Made by a program: the position numbers and the translations under genes
The notes under the pieces: model-generated
Told to the model about the DNA's origin: nothing
Database searches by the model: none
What the model saw: only the letters and a program-made list of their open reading frames with translations
Source: Thiocapsa marina 5811
GTDB taxonomy: Bacteria > Pseudomonadota > Gammaproteobacteria > Chromatiales > Chromatiaceae
NCBI RefSeq assembly: GCF_000223985.1
Contig: NZ_AFWV01000005.1
Coordinates: 186,001 to 250,000, forward strand
DNA length: 64,000 nucleotides
Direction of reading: 5' to 3'
Shown: one piece after another, positions 1 to 9,011 of the stretch
How positions within the stretch are numbered: position 1 is the stretch's first letter
Layout of the letters: each line of letters begins with the position of its first letter

Positions 1-215
1 TCCACCGGGGCGTTTGCGACGGGCTCTCGCTCGCGAGGCGGAAAGGCCGCGGTTTCAGCTCGCGCTACGTGATCGGGCGTCGGGGCGTCCGGATACTGTT
101 GCAGCCAGAATTGGTTGAGATCCTGCAAAGCCTTGTCCGGTGTCGCGGCATGCAGAGACCCCGCTGCAATCGAACCGATGGAGCAGCATAGGATCGCGTA
201 AGCAAAGCGTCGCAT
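1..215 (-). CDS. Secreted protein of unknown function, 3' end beyond window
   Basis: Translating the minus strand from the ATG at 213-215 gives an open frame that runs off the left edge of the window. The N-terminus is a clear signal peptide (MRRFAYAILCCSIGSIAAGS, then LHAA), so the product is probably exported to the periplasm. The visible mature part is short and rich in Pro, Ala and Arg, with no recognisable domain. An AGAGG ribosome-binding sequence lies about 8 bases before the ATG, which supports this start. The downstream neighbour is not visible. Function unknown. Confidence 0.6.
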   Translation of the reverse strand, partial: MRRFAYAILCCSIGSIAAGSLHAATPDKALQDLNQFWLQQYPDAPTPDHVARAETAAFPPREREPVANAPV

Positions 216-737
216 CAGTTAACCTCTAGCAGCGGATGTTTGGAGCGAGATGACCATGGTAAAGCGGCGGCCGCGAACATCCATGGTATAGGTGTGGGTG
301 GCAATAGGGCAAGAAAATTATGAATTAAGAATAAGTTTGTAAGGTATAACACGAATCGATGACGACACGGTCGAAAGCAAGTTTCGTCAAAGACGGGCCA
401 ATTCCGGGGGTATTCAAACGATCGGACGCGGGTGGGGGGATGGTCGCTTCCGAGAGATGCTGAACAGACAGAAATCCGGTTTCGACGACGATTACGCCGA
501 GCTCCTGCCGGCGACGATCGTCCTCGCGGATCGGTCGCTCGAACAGGACGAACAGCTTGCTGGAGACATCCGTCTCGCTACTGCCGGCCCGCGGCGGCCG
601 AAAGCAAGGGCACCAATCCACATCGCGGAGGATGAGCACCGAGGCGCGTCCGATCTAGCCGATCAGCCGTCTGCGCCCCGGCGTTCTTAAGGTGTCGTGA
701 TCGAAGGGATTGGATTCGTCATCCTGGCCCGGAAAGA
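216..737. other. Intergenic region, 522 bp, no supported gene
   Basis: Overlapping short frames exist on both strands, none with a good ribosome-binding site or a recognised family. An AT-rich stretch at about 313-352 stands out against the GC-rich background. It lies upstream of the minus-strand secreted-protein gene, so it is a plausible place for that gene's promoter. A minus-strand frame at 325-639 is the least unlikely coding candidate but is not supported. Confidence 0.5.
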
Positions 738-2642
738 TCAGAGTTTGCGCGCCGGTTCCTCGAGCCGGGATCCCGTGGCGGCTGCCCGGAATCCGGGTGT
801 TGGCTCCAGGCGGCGCAGAGAGTGTTGGTCGCCGCCGAAGATGTCGCGCGCAAGGATGCGGATGGCAGCCAGCCAAGCGGTGGAGGCCTCGCAGGCCGCG
901 GGTTGATTCTCCGGATTCCGACAGACGGTCGCCGTGTCACGGTCGGCGATGACGTGCATGCCGGGTAGCGGTCGGATTGCCGGTGACCCGGGCTCGGGTG
1001 CAGTGAGGGCCATCATCGAGGGGCGCGCATCGCCCAAGAGTCGCAGGAGCAGCCCGGGGAGTTGATAGAAGGGCAGGTCGCCGGTCTTGACAACGCCGCG
1101 TTGTCCGTCGATCAGGATCAAGGGCGTGGAGACGACGGTGCGAAACATCGCGTCGGTGAACTCGGCGCGATTCGAGGCCAAGAGGCCGGATTCCCTGAAG
1201 CCGCCGAAGTGATTGCCGAGCGCGGGCAGATGGTCGCCGAAAAGGACGATGAGCCCGTCGGGGTCGAGCTGTCTGAGCTCACGCAGAAACGCCATTAGCT
1301 CGCGTGATTTGTAGTACAGGGTATTGGCGTATGCCTCGACGGTCGCGTGGCCCTCGGCCGCTTCGATGACCGCCGGGCGCCGGGCGTTCAACGGGTAGGG
1401 AAGATGTCCGAAATAGGTCAGGACATAATTGAAGGCGGGCGTGGATCCCTGCAGCTGCGGTCCGAGCTTGTCGAGCACCTGGCGGTAAAGCGAGGCGTCG
1501 CCCAGAAAGCCCTCGTTCATGTCGTCGAGCTCGAAATCGCCGTCTGACCAATAGGTGTCGAATCCGATGCGACGATACGCGTTGACCCGATTCCAGAAAG
1601 ACGCCGCGTTGGGGTGCGACGCGAACGACCGGTAGCCGGCGCTCGCCAAATGGCGCGGCAGACAGGGGGCTTCGTTGCGCAGTCCGCCCTCGAAGAAGAC
1701 GTTGTCGCGTTCGACCGGGAAGCCGCAGAGGACCTCGAACTCGGTATTGGCGGTGTAGCCGCCGAAGACCGGCGCGAGCGCATGGGCGTTGCCGGAGGCC
1801 GCCCAGAGCGCGCGGAAAGCCGGATCGAGCGGATCCGCCGAGAGCTCGGATGCGCCGAGCAGCATCGGATCCCAAAAGGACTCGAGCACGATCATGTGAA
1901 GATTGCGCGTCGGGCCGACGGGTGTCGCGACCTTGAGGACGTCGCTCGGGGTGGATGCCCCGAGTCGCGCGAGCGCCTCGGCGACCTCGCCGGCAGACGG
2001 TGCGGCTTCGCGGCGCGCCCGACTGCGCACGCCTTCCTGAAGGAGTTGTAAGGGGAGACCGCGAGCCTCGAAGTTGCCGCGCTGATTCCAAACCGAGTGA
2101 CCGAACTGCTTGTCCAGGGCCCGGCTCGCCGGCTCGGGGAAGGCGCCGAGCAGGCCGACCGCCAGGACGACGATCCCGAGACTGACCCAGGCACGGGCGC
2201 GACGCCAGGCAATCATCCACCAGAGCAGGATCGCCGGCACGGTCACCATCAGCGCAGCGCCCGCGAGCTGCCATCCGTCGAGCAGCAGAAACATATTCTT
2301 GGCGGCGACAAAGTCGTCCGGCATCAAGGGGCCGCCCAGGATCGACATCTTGAGGGCGTTGCCGAGCGTCAGAGCGCTGAACAGGGCGGCCGTCGCGAGT
2401 GCAAAGCGCACGAGGCTGCTCGACATGCCGTAGAGCAGCGTACCGATCATGAGGTGCGCGATCAGGTCGGCCTGAAAGGCCTCGGGGCCGGGACTGACCT
2501 CGAAGAGGAGATCCATCACCGCCTGGGCAGCCAGATACCAGGCCGAGACGAAAATCATCGCGATGATCCAGCCGAGGACAAGGCGAAGACCGCGCAGAAG
2601 AGGGTTCGGAAGACGGCGTTGATTCATCGGTGCTCGGCTCAT
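738..2642 (-). CDS. LTA synthase/phosphoglycerol transferase-like membrane sulfatase
   Basis: A 634-residue inner-membrane protein. About five hydrophobic segments fill the first 170 residues, followed by a large soluble domain of the alkaline phosphatase/sulfatase superfamily. Motifs of the LtaS/MdoB type are visible. VLESFWDP is the first metal-binding strand. GGYTANTEFEVLCG holds the likely threonine nucleophile. LTYFGHLPYP and VLFGDHLPALG carry the late Asp/His metal ligands. Such enzymes transfer phosphoglycerol from phosphatidylglycerol to a periplasmic glycan, as MdoB does for osmoregulated glucans in Gram-negatives; the substrate here is an inference. The gene stands alone, divergent from the large operon to its right. 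A start four codons inside (MNQRR) is also possible. Confidence 0.82.
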   Translation of the reverse strand: MSRAPMNQRRLPNPLLRGLRLVLGWIIAMIFVSAWYLAAQAVMDLLFEVSPGPEAFQADLIAHLMIGTLLYGMSSSLVRFALATAALFSALTLGNALKMSILGGPLMPDDFVAAKNMFLLLDGWQLAGAALMVTVPAILLWWMIAWRRARAWVSLGIVVLAVGLLGAFPEPASRALDKQFGHSVWNQRGNFEARGLPLQLLQEGVRSRARREAAPSAGEVAEALARLGASTPSDVLKVATPVGPTRNLHMIVLESFWDPMLLGASELSADPLDPAFRALWAASGNAHALAPVFGGYTANTEFEVLCGFPVERDNVFFEGGLRNEAPCLPRHLASAGYRSFASHPNAASFWNRVNAYRRIGFDTYWSDGDFELDDMNEGFLGDASLYRQVLDKLGPQLQGSTPAFNYVLTYFGHLPYPLNARRPAVIEAAEGHATVEAYANTLYYKSRELMAFLRELRQLDPDGLIVLFGDHLPALGNHFGGFRESGLLASNRAEFTDAMFRTVVSTPLILIDGQRGVVKTGDLPFYQLPGLLLRLLGDARPSMMALTAPEPGSPAIRPLPGMHVIADRDTATVCRNPENQPAACEASTAWLAAIRILARDIFGGDQHSLRRLEPTPGFRAAATGSRLEEPARKL

Positions 2643-2946
2643 CCCAAAGACCCCTTTCCCCGACCGGTCGACGGAGCATCGAGGACGAAAATGAAAATGT
2701 CATGGATTAGTCATCAAAGTGTAATACGCGCCCTTATCCCTGACCAGCTCGTGGCCTTTCGGAAATTTTTTTTGTGGTCTTTCAGGAGGCTATCGGGGTC
2801 TATCGGTGTCGGTGGGGGTAGGCGCGACCGAGCGATTCGGCGTAGACTCCGATGCGCGATGTTTTTCGATCCGTCTGCTCGGGGCCGATCGCGATCCCCG
2901 GCGAGGCGCTTCCTCACCATCAGCCCAGTCATCTCGAGGCTTGCGA
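2643..2946. promoter_or_regulatory. Divergent intergenic region ahead of the Mbx-like operon
   Basis: About 300 bp separate the minus-strand LtaS-like gene from the first gene of the plus-strand operon. It must hold the promoters for both directions. A relatively AT-rich core at about 2690-2780, including a T-run at 2767-2774, is the best candidate, but no clear -35/-10 pair was recognised. The first operon gene could be extended upstream in frame to 2806. That extension is poor in hydrophobic residues and unlike the family, so the region is treated as non-coding. Confidence 0.45.
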
Positions 2947-3471
2947 ATGGATGACATCTCCGCCGATCCTCGTCCATCGATCGGTCACTATCTCTTCTCG
3001 GTCCTGGTGCTCGCCCTGCTTTGGCTTTTGCTGGCAGGCAGCCTGGCGACGGCAGAGCTGATCGCGGCACTGGCCGTCGGGATCCTCGTGACCGCTATCG
3101 CCGGACCGCGCCTGGCCGTCTTGAGCGGGGTTCGGCTTTCGCCTCTCGCGCCTTGGCACCTTCTGCGCTATCTCCTGACCTTCTTCACCGCGCTGGTCGC
3201 GGCCAATTTGGACATGGCGCGCCGAGTCTTGTCGCCGTCGTTGCCGCTGCGCCCGGCTTTGGTCGAGGTGCGGACCAGGCTGCGCTCTTCGCTCGGGCGG
3301 ATGTTGTTGGCAAACAGCATCACGCTGACGCCCGGCACGCTCGCCGTCGATATCCGCGGGGACCGGATCTTGGTCCACTGGGTGGATTGCCCGCCCGGGA
3401 CCGATCTGGACCGGGCGACCGCCGCCATCTCGGATGCCTTCGAGCGCCATATCCGCGGGTTCCTCGAATGA
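2947..3471 (+). CDS. MnhE/MbxA-like antiporter subunit
   Basis: A 174-residue membrane protein of the MnhE/MrpE family, first gene of the operon. The chosen start (MDDISADPRPS) follows a GAGG about 8 bases upstream and gives a family-like length. Two or three hydrophobic segments occupy the first 90 residues. The soluble C-terminal half carries the family signature NSITLTPGTLAVDI. In Mrp antiporters and in MBH/Mbx complexes this small subunit is part of the ion-translocating membrane arm, corresponding to MbxA. The stop overlaps the next start (ATGA), indicating translational coupling. Its position at the head of an Mbx-ordered cluster rather than a stand-alone mrp operon supports the Mbx assignment. 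Confidence 0.85.
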   Translation: MDDISADPRPSIGHYLFSVLVLALLWLLLAGSLATAELIAALAVGILVTAIAGPRLAVLSGVRLSPLAPWHLLRYLLTFFTALVAANLDMARRVLSPSLPLRPALVEVRTRLRSSLGRMLLANSITLTPGTLAVDIRGDRILVHWVDCPPGTDLDRATAAISDAFERHIRGFLE

Positions 3472-3734
3472 CGCCCAATGCCCTTGAAATCCTCGCGGCC
3501 GTTCTACTCGCGGCCGCGCTCCTGATTGCGCTGCTTCGCCTCGTCACGGGGCCGTCGGCACCGGATCGCGTGGTCGCGGCGGATACCTTGACGGTGATCA
3601 CGACCATCGCGATCGTCGGATTGGCGCTCCTGTTCGCAAATCCTCTCTATCTGGACGTGGCCCTCGTCTTCGGCGTCTTGGCCTTCGTCGGTGTGGTCGC
3701 GCTCGCCCGGGCGATCGAGGGAGGGCGCTCGTGA
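3468..3734 (+). CDS. MnhF/MbxB-like antiporter subunit
   Basis: An 88-residue protein with three predicted transmembrane helices, matching MnhF/MrpF in size and in the conserved LVTGPSAPDRVVAADTL segment between helices one and two. It is a small structural subunit of the ion-translocating arm (MbxB equivalent). The ATG overlaps the stop of the preceding gene by four bases, and the end overlaps the next gene in the same way. The start is fixed by this coupling; longer in-frame upstream sequence lies wholly within the previous gene. Confidence 0.88.
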   Translation: MTPNALEILAAVLLAAALLIALLRLVTGPSAPDRVVAADTLTVITTIAIVGLALLFANPLYLDVALVFGVLAFVGVVALARAIEGGRS

Positions 3735-4084
3735 GGCTGCTCGCCGATGTCTTTCTGTTGATCGGGGCCGCCTTCGCCTGTCTCGGCGCCTTGGGCTTGG
3801 TGCGGATGCCGGATGTCTACACGCGGATCCAGGCCGGCACCAAGGCGGTGACCCTGGGGGCTCTCGCCTTCCTGATCGGTGCCGCGCTGCTGTTCCCGCA
3901 GTGGTGGGCCAAGCTGCTCTGCATTCTCGGGTTTATTCTCTTTACGAGTCCCGTGTCCTCCTCGACGATCGCGCGTGCAATCCATCTATCCGGGATCAAG
4001 CCGTGGCGGGCGCCCACGCCCGAGGCGTCCGGGCAGGCCCCGATGTCGCCGCAGGCCGCCAAGCCCGCGGAGGGCCGCCGATGA
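3731..4084 (+). CDS. MnhG/MbxC-like antiporter subunit
   Basis: A 117-residue MnhG/MrpG family protein (MbxC equivalent) starting at a GTG that overlaps the previous stop. Three hydrophobic segments are present with the family signature LGLVRMPDVYTRIQAGTKAVTLG near residues 21-43. A short polar tail rich in Pro and Ala extends beyond the last helix. As a small subunit of the membrane arm it probably stabilises the antiporter-like module. It is embedded in an unbroken chain of overlapping genes, so it is almost certainly cotranscribed with the catalytic subunits downstream. Confidence 0.88.
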   Translation: MRLLADVFLLIGAAFACLGALGLVRMPDVYTRIQAGTKAVTLGALAFLIGAALLFPQWWAKLLCILGFILFTSPVSSSTIARAIHLSGIKPWRAPTPEASGQAPMSPQAAKPAEGRR

Positions 4085-4353
4085 CAACCTGGGTCGCCTT
4101 GGTGGTGGTTGTGCTGATGTTGGCCTCGGCGCTTGCCGTCTTGCTCCTGCGAAGCTTCGTCGCGGCCGTGGCGGCGACGGCGGTCGTCGGGCTGGGTTTG
4201 ACGGTGCTCTTCGTCCTGATGCGGGCCCCGGATGTCGCCATGACCGAAGCGGCGGTCGGGGCGGGTCTGAGCGGTGTCATCCTCGCGCTTGCGCTGCGCC
4301 GGCTGGGTCTCTGGCGAATCGAGGACAATGGCCGAGGGGACGGGGATGCGTAA
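4081..4353 (+). CDS. MbhD/MbxD-like subunit (DUF4040)
   Basis: A 90-residue, three-helix membrane protein of the DUF4040/MbhD type. The motif VLMRAPDVAMTEAAVGAGLS is characteristic: it corresponds to the C-terminal region of MnhA/MrpA, which in MBH and Mbx complexes is encoded as separate small genes. No full-length MnhA is present in the operon. That absence separates this cluster from ordinary Mrp antiporters and supports an MBH/Mbx-type architecture. ATG overlaps the previous stop; the next gene begins inside this one. Confidence 0.82.
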   Translation: MTTWVALVVVVLMLASALAVLLLRSFVAAVAATAVVGLGLTVLFVLMRAPDVAMTEAAVGAGLSGVILALALRRLGLWRIEDNGRGDGDA

Positions 4354-5035
4354 CCTGGCATCGCTTCTCTTCGCCGGCGGTTTAGCCTTTTTGCTCCTGA
4401 CGCTTCTGTCTCAGCTCGCCTTCGGGACGCCGCCGATGCGGGTCGGTTCGGAGATCCTGGCGGTTGCGCCCGGCGAGGTCGGTGCCGCCAACCTGGTGAC
4501 CGCGATCCTGTTGGGTTACCGCGGCTTCGACACGCTCGGCGAGTTGGCGATCCTCTTTGCCGCGGCCACGGCGGCAGGCGTCGTGCTCGGACGCCGCCGC
4601 GACGACGCGCGTCGCGATCCGCCGGGCGGGGAAGTCCTGCGGACCGGGGCCGACCTGCTGTTTCCCCTGTTGGTGGTTGTCGGATTCTATGTGATTGCCC
4701 ACGGGCATCTCACGCCGGGCGGTGGCTTTCAGGGCGGTGTCATCCTGGCTGCGGCCTTCTTCGTCGCTCTCCTCGCGCAACCCGCGCGTCACCTCAGTCA
4801 TGGCCTGATCCTTTGGATCGAGGGTCTGGCCGGGGCCGCCTTCATCCTGATCGGGATCTGGGCACTCGTAGCGAGCGGTGACTTTCTTGCGCCCTTGCTC
4901 GGTCCGGGTCGGATGGGCGAGCTGTTGTCCGCCGGGACACTGCCGCTGCTGTCTCTGGCCATCGGGTTGAAGGTCGGTGCGGAGCTGGCCGGGATCATGG
5001 CGCACATCGCAGACGCGGAGGCCCCCGACACATGA
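4346..5035 (+). CDS. Fused MbhE-like and MnhB-like subunit (MbxE/F)
   Basis: A 229-residue membrane protein combining two parts. Residues 1 to about 90 resemble MbhE, with the LVTAILLGYRGFDTLGELAI segment. Residues about 100-225 are an MnhB domain, with IAHGHLTPGGGFQGGVILAA. In separate-gene organisms these are distinct subunits of the membrane arm. The ATG at 4346 is preferred because GAGGGG lies about 7 bases upstream; an ATG at 4328 is also in frame. The start overlaps the stop of the previous gene and the stop overlaps the next start. This is the E/F position of the Mbx order. Confidence 0.82.
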   Translation: MRNLASLLFAGGLAFLLLTLLSQLAFGTPPMRVGSEILAVAPGEVGAANLVTAILLGYRGFDTLGELAILFAAATAAGVVLGRRRDDARRDPPGGEVLRTGADLLFPLLVVVGFYVIAHGHLTPGGGFQGGVILAAAFFVALLAQPARHLSHGLILWIEGLAGAAFILIGIWALVASGDFLAPLLGPGRMGELLSAGTLPLLSLAIGLKVGAELAGIMAHIADAEAPDT

Positions 5036-5556
5036 TGTCCCTGACCTTGGAGGGCGTGGTCTTGATCGGCGCGCTCGGGCTGATCGTGATCGGCGCGTTG
5101 GGCATGGCCATCTCGAATCACCTCTTTCGGATGCTCTTGGCCCTGGTCCTTGCCGAGTCCGGCGCGAATCTGCTGATCGTGCTGTCGGGCTACCGGGTCG
5201 GCGCGAGCGCGCCCATCCTTGGTTTCGGCGACCCGACGGCGCCGATGGTCGATCCCGTTCCGCAGGTCTTGGTGCTGACCGCGATCGTCATCGGGGTCGG
5301 CGTGCAGGCGTTGGCGGTCGCGCTTCTGCTCAAGGTGTATCGGGTCTACGGGACGCTGAACGTGCGCGAGCTGCGCGACCGCATGGACGCCGATGTCGCG
5401 ACCGCGGCGGGCGTCGAGGCCGATGCGAGTCAGGATGCGCCCGCGGGCGAGCGTCCCTTGCCGCCGGTTCCGGCGCATGCCTCGGTTGGATCCGGAGGGT
5501 TCGGACGCCGCGGTCCGGTCCCTTTCCCGCCCCAATCCGACGAGCGGCGCCCATGA
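5032..5556 (+). CDS. MnhC/MbxG-like (NuoK-like) subunit
   Basis: A 174-residue protein whose first 105 residues form three transmembrane helices of the MnhC/NuoK family, including FRMLLALVLAESGANLLIV and DPVPQVLVLTAIVIGVGVQA. Conserved membrane glutamates of NuoK-type subunits are expected in this region, for example in LAESGAN. The last 60 residues are an Ala/Pro/Gly-rich hydrophilic tail, longer than usual. It corresponds to MbxG. Two adjacent ATGs (5032, 5035) could start it; the first overlaps the previous stop. Confidence 0.87.
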   Translation: MMSLTLEGVVLIGALGLIVIGALGMAISNHLFRMLLALVLAESGANLLIVLSGYRVGASAPILGFGDPTAPMVDPVPQVLVLTAIVIGVGVQALAVALLLKVYRVYGTLNVRELRDRMDADVATAAGVEADASQDAPAGERPLPPVPAHASVGSGGFGRRGPVPFPPQSDERRP

Positions 5557-7103
5557 TCTCGGATCTCGCAGTCCCGAATCTCTTCGTCGCGCAGGCCGGC
5601 CAACTGGTCCTGCCGGTGGTCCTGCCGCTCTTGGCCGCCTTTCTGATGCAGCCGCTGGCGCGAGTGTCCACCGCCCTGGCGCGTGGACTGGGCCCGTTGG
5701 TCCTGATCCTCTGCGCTTGGATCACTGCGCAGCTCTGGATCCAGCTCGGGGACGCGCCTTTTACGCTGGCGATCGGCGGCTTTGCCCCGCCGCTCGGAAT
5801 CCTCTTTTATGCCGACGGGATCGCATTGCTCTTCGCACTCGCCGTGCCGGTCTTTGCGCTCCTGTTTTGGCCCGGATCGGAATCGGGAGGAGGCGCGGGT
5901 GCCGATTCGCGCCCCGGCTCCGATCAGGCAGACCGCGATCAGGCCGCGCGTCGCGATGCACTGGTGCTCCTGCTGGTGGCGGCGACGACCGGACTTGCCC
6001 TGTCCGGCGATCTCTTCAATCTCTATGTCTTCTACGAGCTGGCCGCCGTGGCCTCCTTCGGTTTGGTAGCGCTGTCCGGCACCGGCCGTGCGCAGGTCGC
6101 GACCTTCCGTTACTTGATGATCAGTGCCTTCGGGTCTGTGCTTGCACTCGCAGGCATCGCGATCCTCTACATGCAGACGGGCACCTTGAACCTCGGCCAG
6201 CTCGCGCAGCTGGCGCCCGAGACCCTGAACAACCCGATCGGTTCGGCGGCCTTCGCGCTCATGCTGATCGGCTTCGGCGTCAAGGCGGAGCTCTTTCCGG
6301 TCAACACCTGGGTGCCTGAGGTTTACGCCGGCGCGCCGGCGCGCGTCTCCGCCTTGCTGGCCGGTCTGGTGTCGAAGCTCGCGGTCCTGGTGATCGTCCG
6401 TCTGCTGGTGCTGATCTTTCCTCAGCCCGAGGCCGCTCAGATGCTGCTCGTGCTGGGTGTGCTCGGGGTACTGACCGGCGAGTTTGCCGCTTGGCGCGCC
6501 AAGGACTTCCCGCGGATGCTGGCCTTCTCGTCGATCGGCCAGCTCGGCATCGTCTTTGTTGCCTTCTCGATCGGCGGCGAGATCGGTCTCTTGGCCGGGC
6601 TTGCCGTCGCGCTGCACCACCTGATCGTCAAATCCGCCTTGTTCGGGCTGGCGGTGCGTTGGAACGGCTCTTTGGAGGCCCTTGCCGGTGCCGCGCGCAC
6701 CTCGCCGCTCGGGGCGGCCCTGTTTGTCTTGTTTGCCCTGTCGCTGGTGGGGGTCCCGCCGCTGCCTGGATTCTGGGCCAAGCTGACGGTCATCGTCGGT
6801 CTGGCCGAGCGGGGAACGCCGCTCGACATCACGGCGCTGATGTCGATCCTGCTGGTGACGGCAGTGGAAGCGAGCTATCTCTTCCGGGTCGCGATCCGGC
6901 TCTATCAAGACAATCCGGATCCGGTCGCCCGGCATGCACGCCGAGACCTCGGCGTCTCCGCGCTGCTCGGCGCCGTTCTGGTCGCAGCGACCCTGGGTCT
7001 TCGGCCGGTCGCCGATGTCCTCGGTGCGGGCGCTGCGCAACTCGGCGACCGTGCGGGCTATATCGAGACCGTTTTTCCGTCTCACGTCGCCGGTAAGGAT
7101 TGA
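5553..7103 (+). CDS. MnhD/MbxH-like antiporter subunit
   Basis: A 516-residue proton-translocating antiporter-like membrane subunit (MnhD/NuoN/NuoM superfamily) with about 14 predicted helices. Charged residues typical of an active half-channel are present: Glu162 in FYELAAVASFG, Lys244 in GFGVKAELFP and Lys360 in HHLIVKSALFG. An unusual hydrophilic insert, residues about 108-134 and rich in Gly, Asp and Arg, sits between early helices. The start (MISDLAVPN) overlaps the preceding stop. It is the first of two tandem MnhD-type genes, equivalent to MbxH. The duplication is a hallmark of Mbx rather than MBH complexes. Confidence 0.9.
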   Translation: MISDLAVPNLFVAQAGQLVLPVVLPLLAAFLMQPLARVSTALARGLGPLVLILCAWITAQLWIQLGDAPFTLAIGGFAPPLGILFYADGIALLFALAVPVFALLFWPGSESGGGAGADSRPGSDQADRDQAARRDALVLLLVAATTGLALSGDLFNLYVFYELAAVASFGLVALSGTGRAQVATFRYLMISAFGSVLALAGIAILYMQTGTLNLGQLAQLAPETLNNPIGSAAFALMLIGFGVKAELFPVNTWVPEVYAGAPARVSALLAGLVSKLAVLVIVRLLVLIFPQPEAAQMLLVLGVLGVLTGEFAAWRAKDFPRMLAFSSIGQLGIVFVAFSIGGEIGLLAGLAVALHHLIVKSALFGLAVRWNGSLEALAGAARTSPLGAALFVLFALSLVGVPPLPGFWAKLTVIVGLAERGTPLDITALMSILLVTAVEASYLFRVAIRLYQDNPDPVARHARRDLGVSALLGAVLVAATLGLRPVADVLGAGAAQLGDRAGYIETVFPSHVAGKD

Positions 7104-7105
7104 CC

Positions 7106-8974
7106 ATGACGTCACTCGATCACCTCGTGCTGGTCTCGGCGCTGACACTCGCTCTGATGCTGCTGTTCGGACGGATGCGGATCGCCGGGCGGCTTGCGGT
7201 CGTCCTCTACGCCGTCCAATTCCTGCTGCTCATGCAGACCGGGGCACTCCTCGGCGAGCCGGTCGCCTCCTCGCTGACGCTCTCGGTTTTGGATCTCCAG
7301 ATGCACTGGCGCTACGACGCGCTCTCGTGGTTCTTCGCCATGATCACCATCGGGGCAGGATTCTTTTGTGCCTGGTATGCCGCCGGGGTGTGGCAGGAGC
7401 GCTATCGCGAAGAGGGACACAGTCCGCGACTCTTCCATGTCGCGCTCGCGGCGAATGTCTTGACCATGTTGATCCTTCTGGGCAGCGGAGACCTTCTCTC
7501 GCTCTTTATCGGTTGGGAGCTGGTGAGCTGGGCGAGCTTTCTGCTGATGGCCGTCGGCGGCGGCCCGGCCGGACGGGCTGCTCTGCGCTATCTGGTCTAT
7601 GCTTTCTCCGGAGGGATGGCGATCCTGGCCGGTCTGATGCTGATCTACACCCAGACCGGCTCTTTGGACTATGCGCGCGTCTTGAGCCTGCTCGGCGAGC
7701 TGTCCGACGGCCAGGTTTGGCTCCTGCTTCTGCTGATCGGCGGCGGTTTCGCGGTCAAGATGGGGCTCTTGCCTTTTCATCTGTGGCAGGCTGCGGCCTA
7801 TGCCGAGACGCCCGGTCCGGGATCGAGCTTTCTCGGGGCCATCTCGGCGCGCATGGGTCTCTATGCCCTCATCATGCTCCTCGTCGCCATGCTCGGCATC
7901 GGGCGGTTGACGGCGATGGAGGTCCCTTTCACCTTTCTGAGCGCGCGCGACCTGATCGCCTGGATCGCCGCCCTGACGGTGATCATTCCGACCTATATCG
8001 CGCTGCAGCAGCACGACGCCCGTTATCTACTCGCTTGGCACGGCATCGGACAGGGCGGCTACATGTTGCTGGGTCTGATGGTCGGCAATGCCGTCGGCTC
8101 CGCGGGCGGTCTGTTTCATGTCTTCACCTACGGCATCACCCAGGCCGCCTTGCTGATGGCGGTCTTCGCCGTGGTTCACCGCACCGGCACGGCGGACCTC
8201 AATAAGCTGGGCGGGCTCGTCGCACGCATGCCGCTGACGTTCCTGGTGCTCTTGTTCGGCATCATCAGCCTGGCCGGGCTGCCGCCGATGGCCGGCTTCG
8301 TCTCCAAGTGGATGGTCTATCGCTCGCTCGTCGCGGAGGGCATGCCGCTTCTGTTCGTCGCCGCCGTGGTCGGAACGCTCGGCACCATCTTGTCGGTCTA
8401 TAAGCTCATCCACAACATCTTCCTCGGCCAATTGCGCATCGAGCATGAGCAGGTCCGCGAGGCGCCGCTGAGCATGCTGCTGCCGATGCTGGGTCTCTCG
8501 ACACTGATCTTTCTGGTCGGGGTGACGCCCGGCCCGGCGCTCAGCTGGGTCGCGGCGGTTCAGGCCTCGCTCGGGTTGCCGCCGGTGCCCTATACCTTGG
8601 GCGGGATCGAAGATCCGCGCGGCGGTCTCGACATGCTCTGGCTGGTCGGCATCCTCATGGCCGGCTTCGGTGTCGGTGCCCTGATCTTCTTCGGCCTCGG
8701 CGGCAGGTCCAAGCGCGTCCATCAGCTCGACAACTATGCCGGGGGCCACTTCCTGACCGCGGATGTGCGCTACCAATACAGCGACAACTTCTATGCCGGA
8801 CTCATGCACTTGATCGGTCCCTGGTATCGGGGCGCCTTCCTGTGGCTGGAGAAGGCGTTGACGGCGACGGTAGCCTTTCTCTCGGCGGTCATGAACGGGT
8901 TTTATCGCTATGCGCAGCCTGCGCTTTTCGTGCTGGCGACTGCGGTCGCACTGCTCGCCTTGACGACCGCATGA
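7106..8974 (+). CDS. Second MnhD-like subunit (MbxH')
   Basis: A 622-residue antiporter-like membrane protein placed directly after the first MnhD homologue. The ATG at 7106 has AAGGA six bases upstream. Glu138 (IGWELVSWASF) and Lys218 (FAVKMGLLPFH) are kept. At the third charged position, where family members have a lysine after a conserved histidine, the sequence is HVFTYGITQAALL, with Gln346 instead. The C-terminus is extended by roughly 100 residues with further hydrophobic helices, reminiscent of the lateral-helix extension of NuoL-type subunits. It occupies the H' position of Mbx. It probably contributes a second ion pathway or an adapter role between the antiporter module and the hydrogenase-like module. 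Confidence 0.88.
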   Translation: MTSLDHLVLVSALTLALMLLFGRMRIAGRLAVVLYAVQFLLLMQTGALLGEPVASSLTLSVLDLQMHWRYDALSWFFAMITIGAGFFCAWYAAGVWQERYREEGHSPRLFHVALAANVLTMLILLGSGDLLSLFIGWELVSWASFLLMAVGGGPAGRAALRYLVYAFSGGMAILAGLMLIYTQTGSLDYARVLSLLGELSDGQVWLLLLLIGGGFAVKMGLLPFHLWQAAAYAETPGPGSSFLGAISARMGLYALIMLLVAMLGIGRLTAMEVPFTFLSARDLIAWIAALTVIIPTYIALQQHDARYLLAWHGIGQGGYMLLGLMVGNAVGSAGGLFHVFTYGITQAALLMAVFAVVHRTGTADLNKLGGLVARMPLTFLVLLFGIISLAGLPPMAGFVSKWMVYRSLVAEGMPLLFVAAVVGTLGTILSVYKLIHNIFLGQLRIEHEQVREAPLSMLLPMLGLSTLIFLVGVTPGPALSWVAAVQASLGLPPVPYTLGGIEDPRGGLDMLWLVGILMAGFGVGALIFFGLGGRSKRVHQLDNYAGGHFLTADVRYQYSDNFYAGLMHLIGPWYRGAFLWLEKALTATVAFLSAVMNGFYRYAQPALFVLATAVALLALTTA

Positions 8975-9011
8975 GCGCCGATTCGAACCGTTTTTCCGGA
9001 AGGTGGTAAAG

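Noticed and set aside
325..639. Minus-strand open frame of 104 residues in the first intergenic region
   Set aside because: No ribosome-binding site, no family and competing frames on the other strand; not enough support for a gene.
2806..2946. Upstream extension of the first antiporter gene
   Set aside because: The extra 47 residues are polar and unlike MnhE; the internal ATG with GAGG gives the normal N-terminus.
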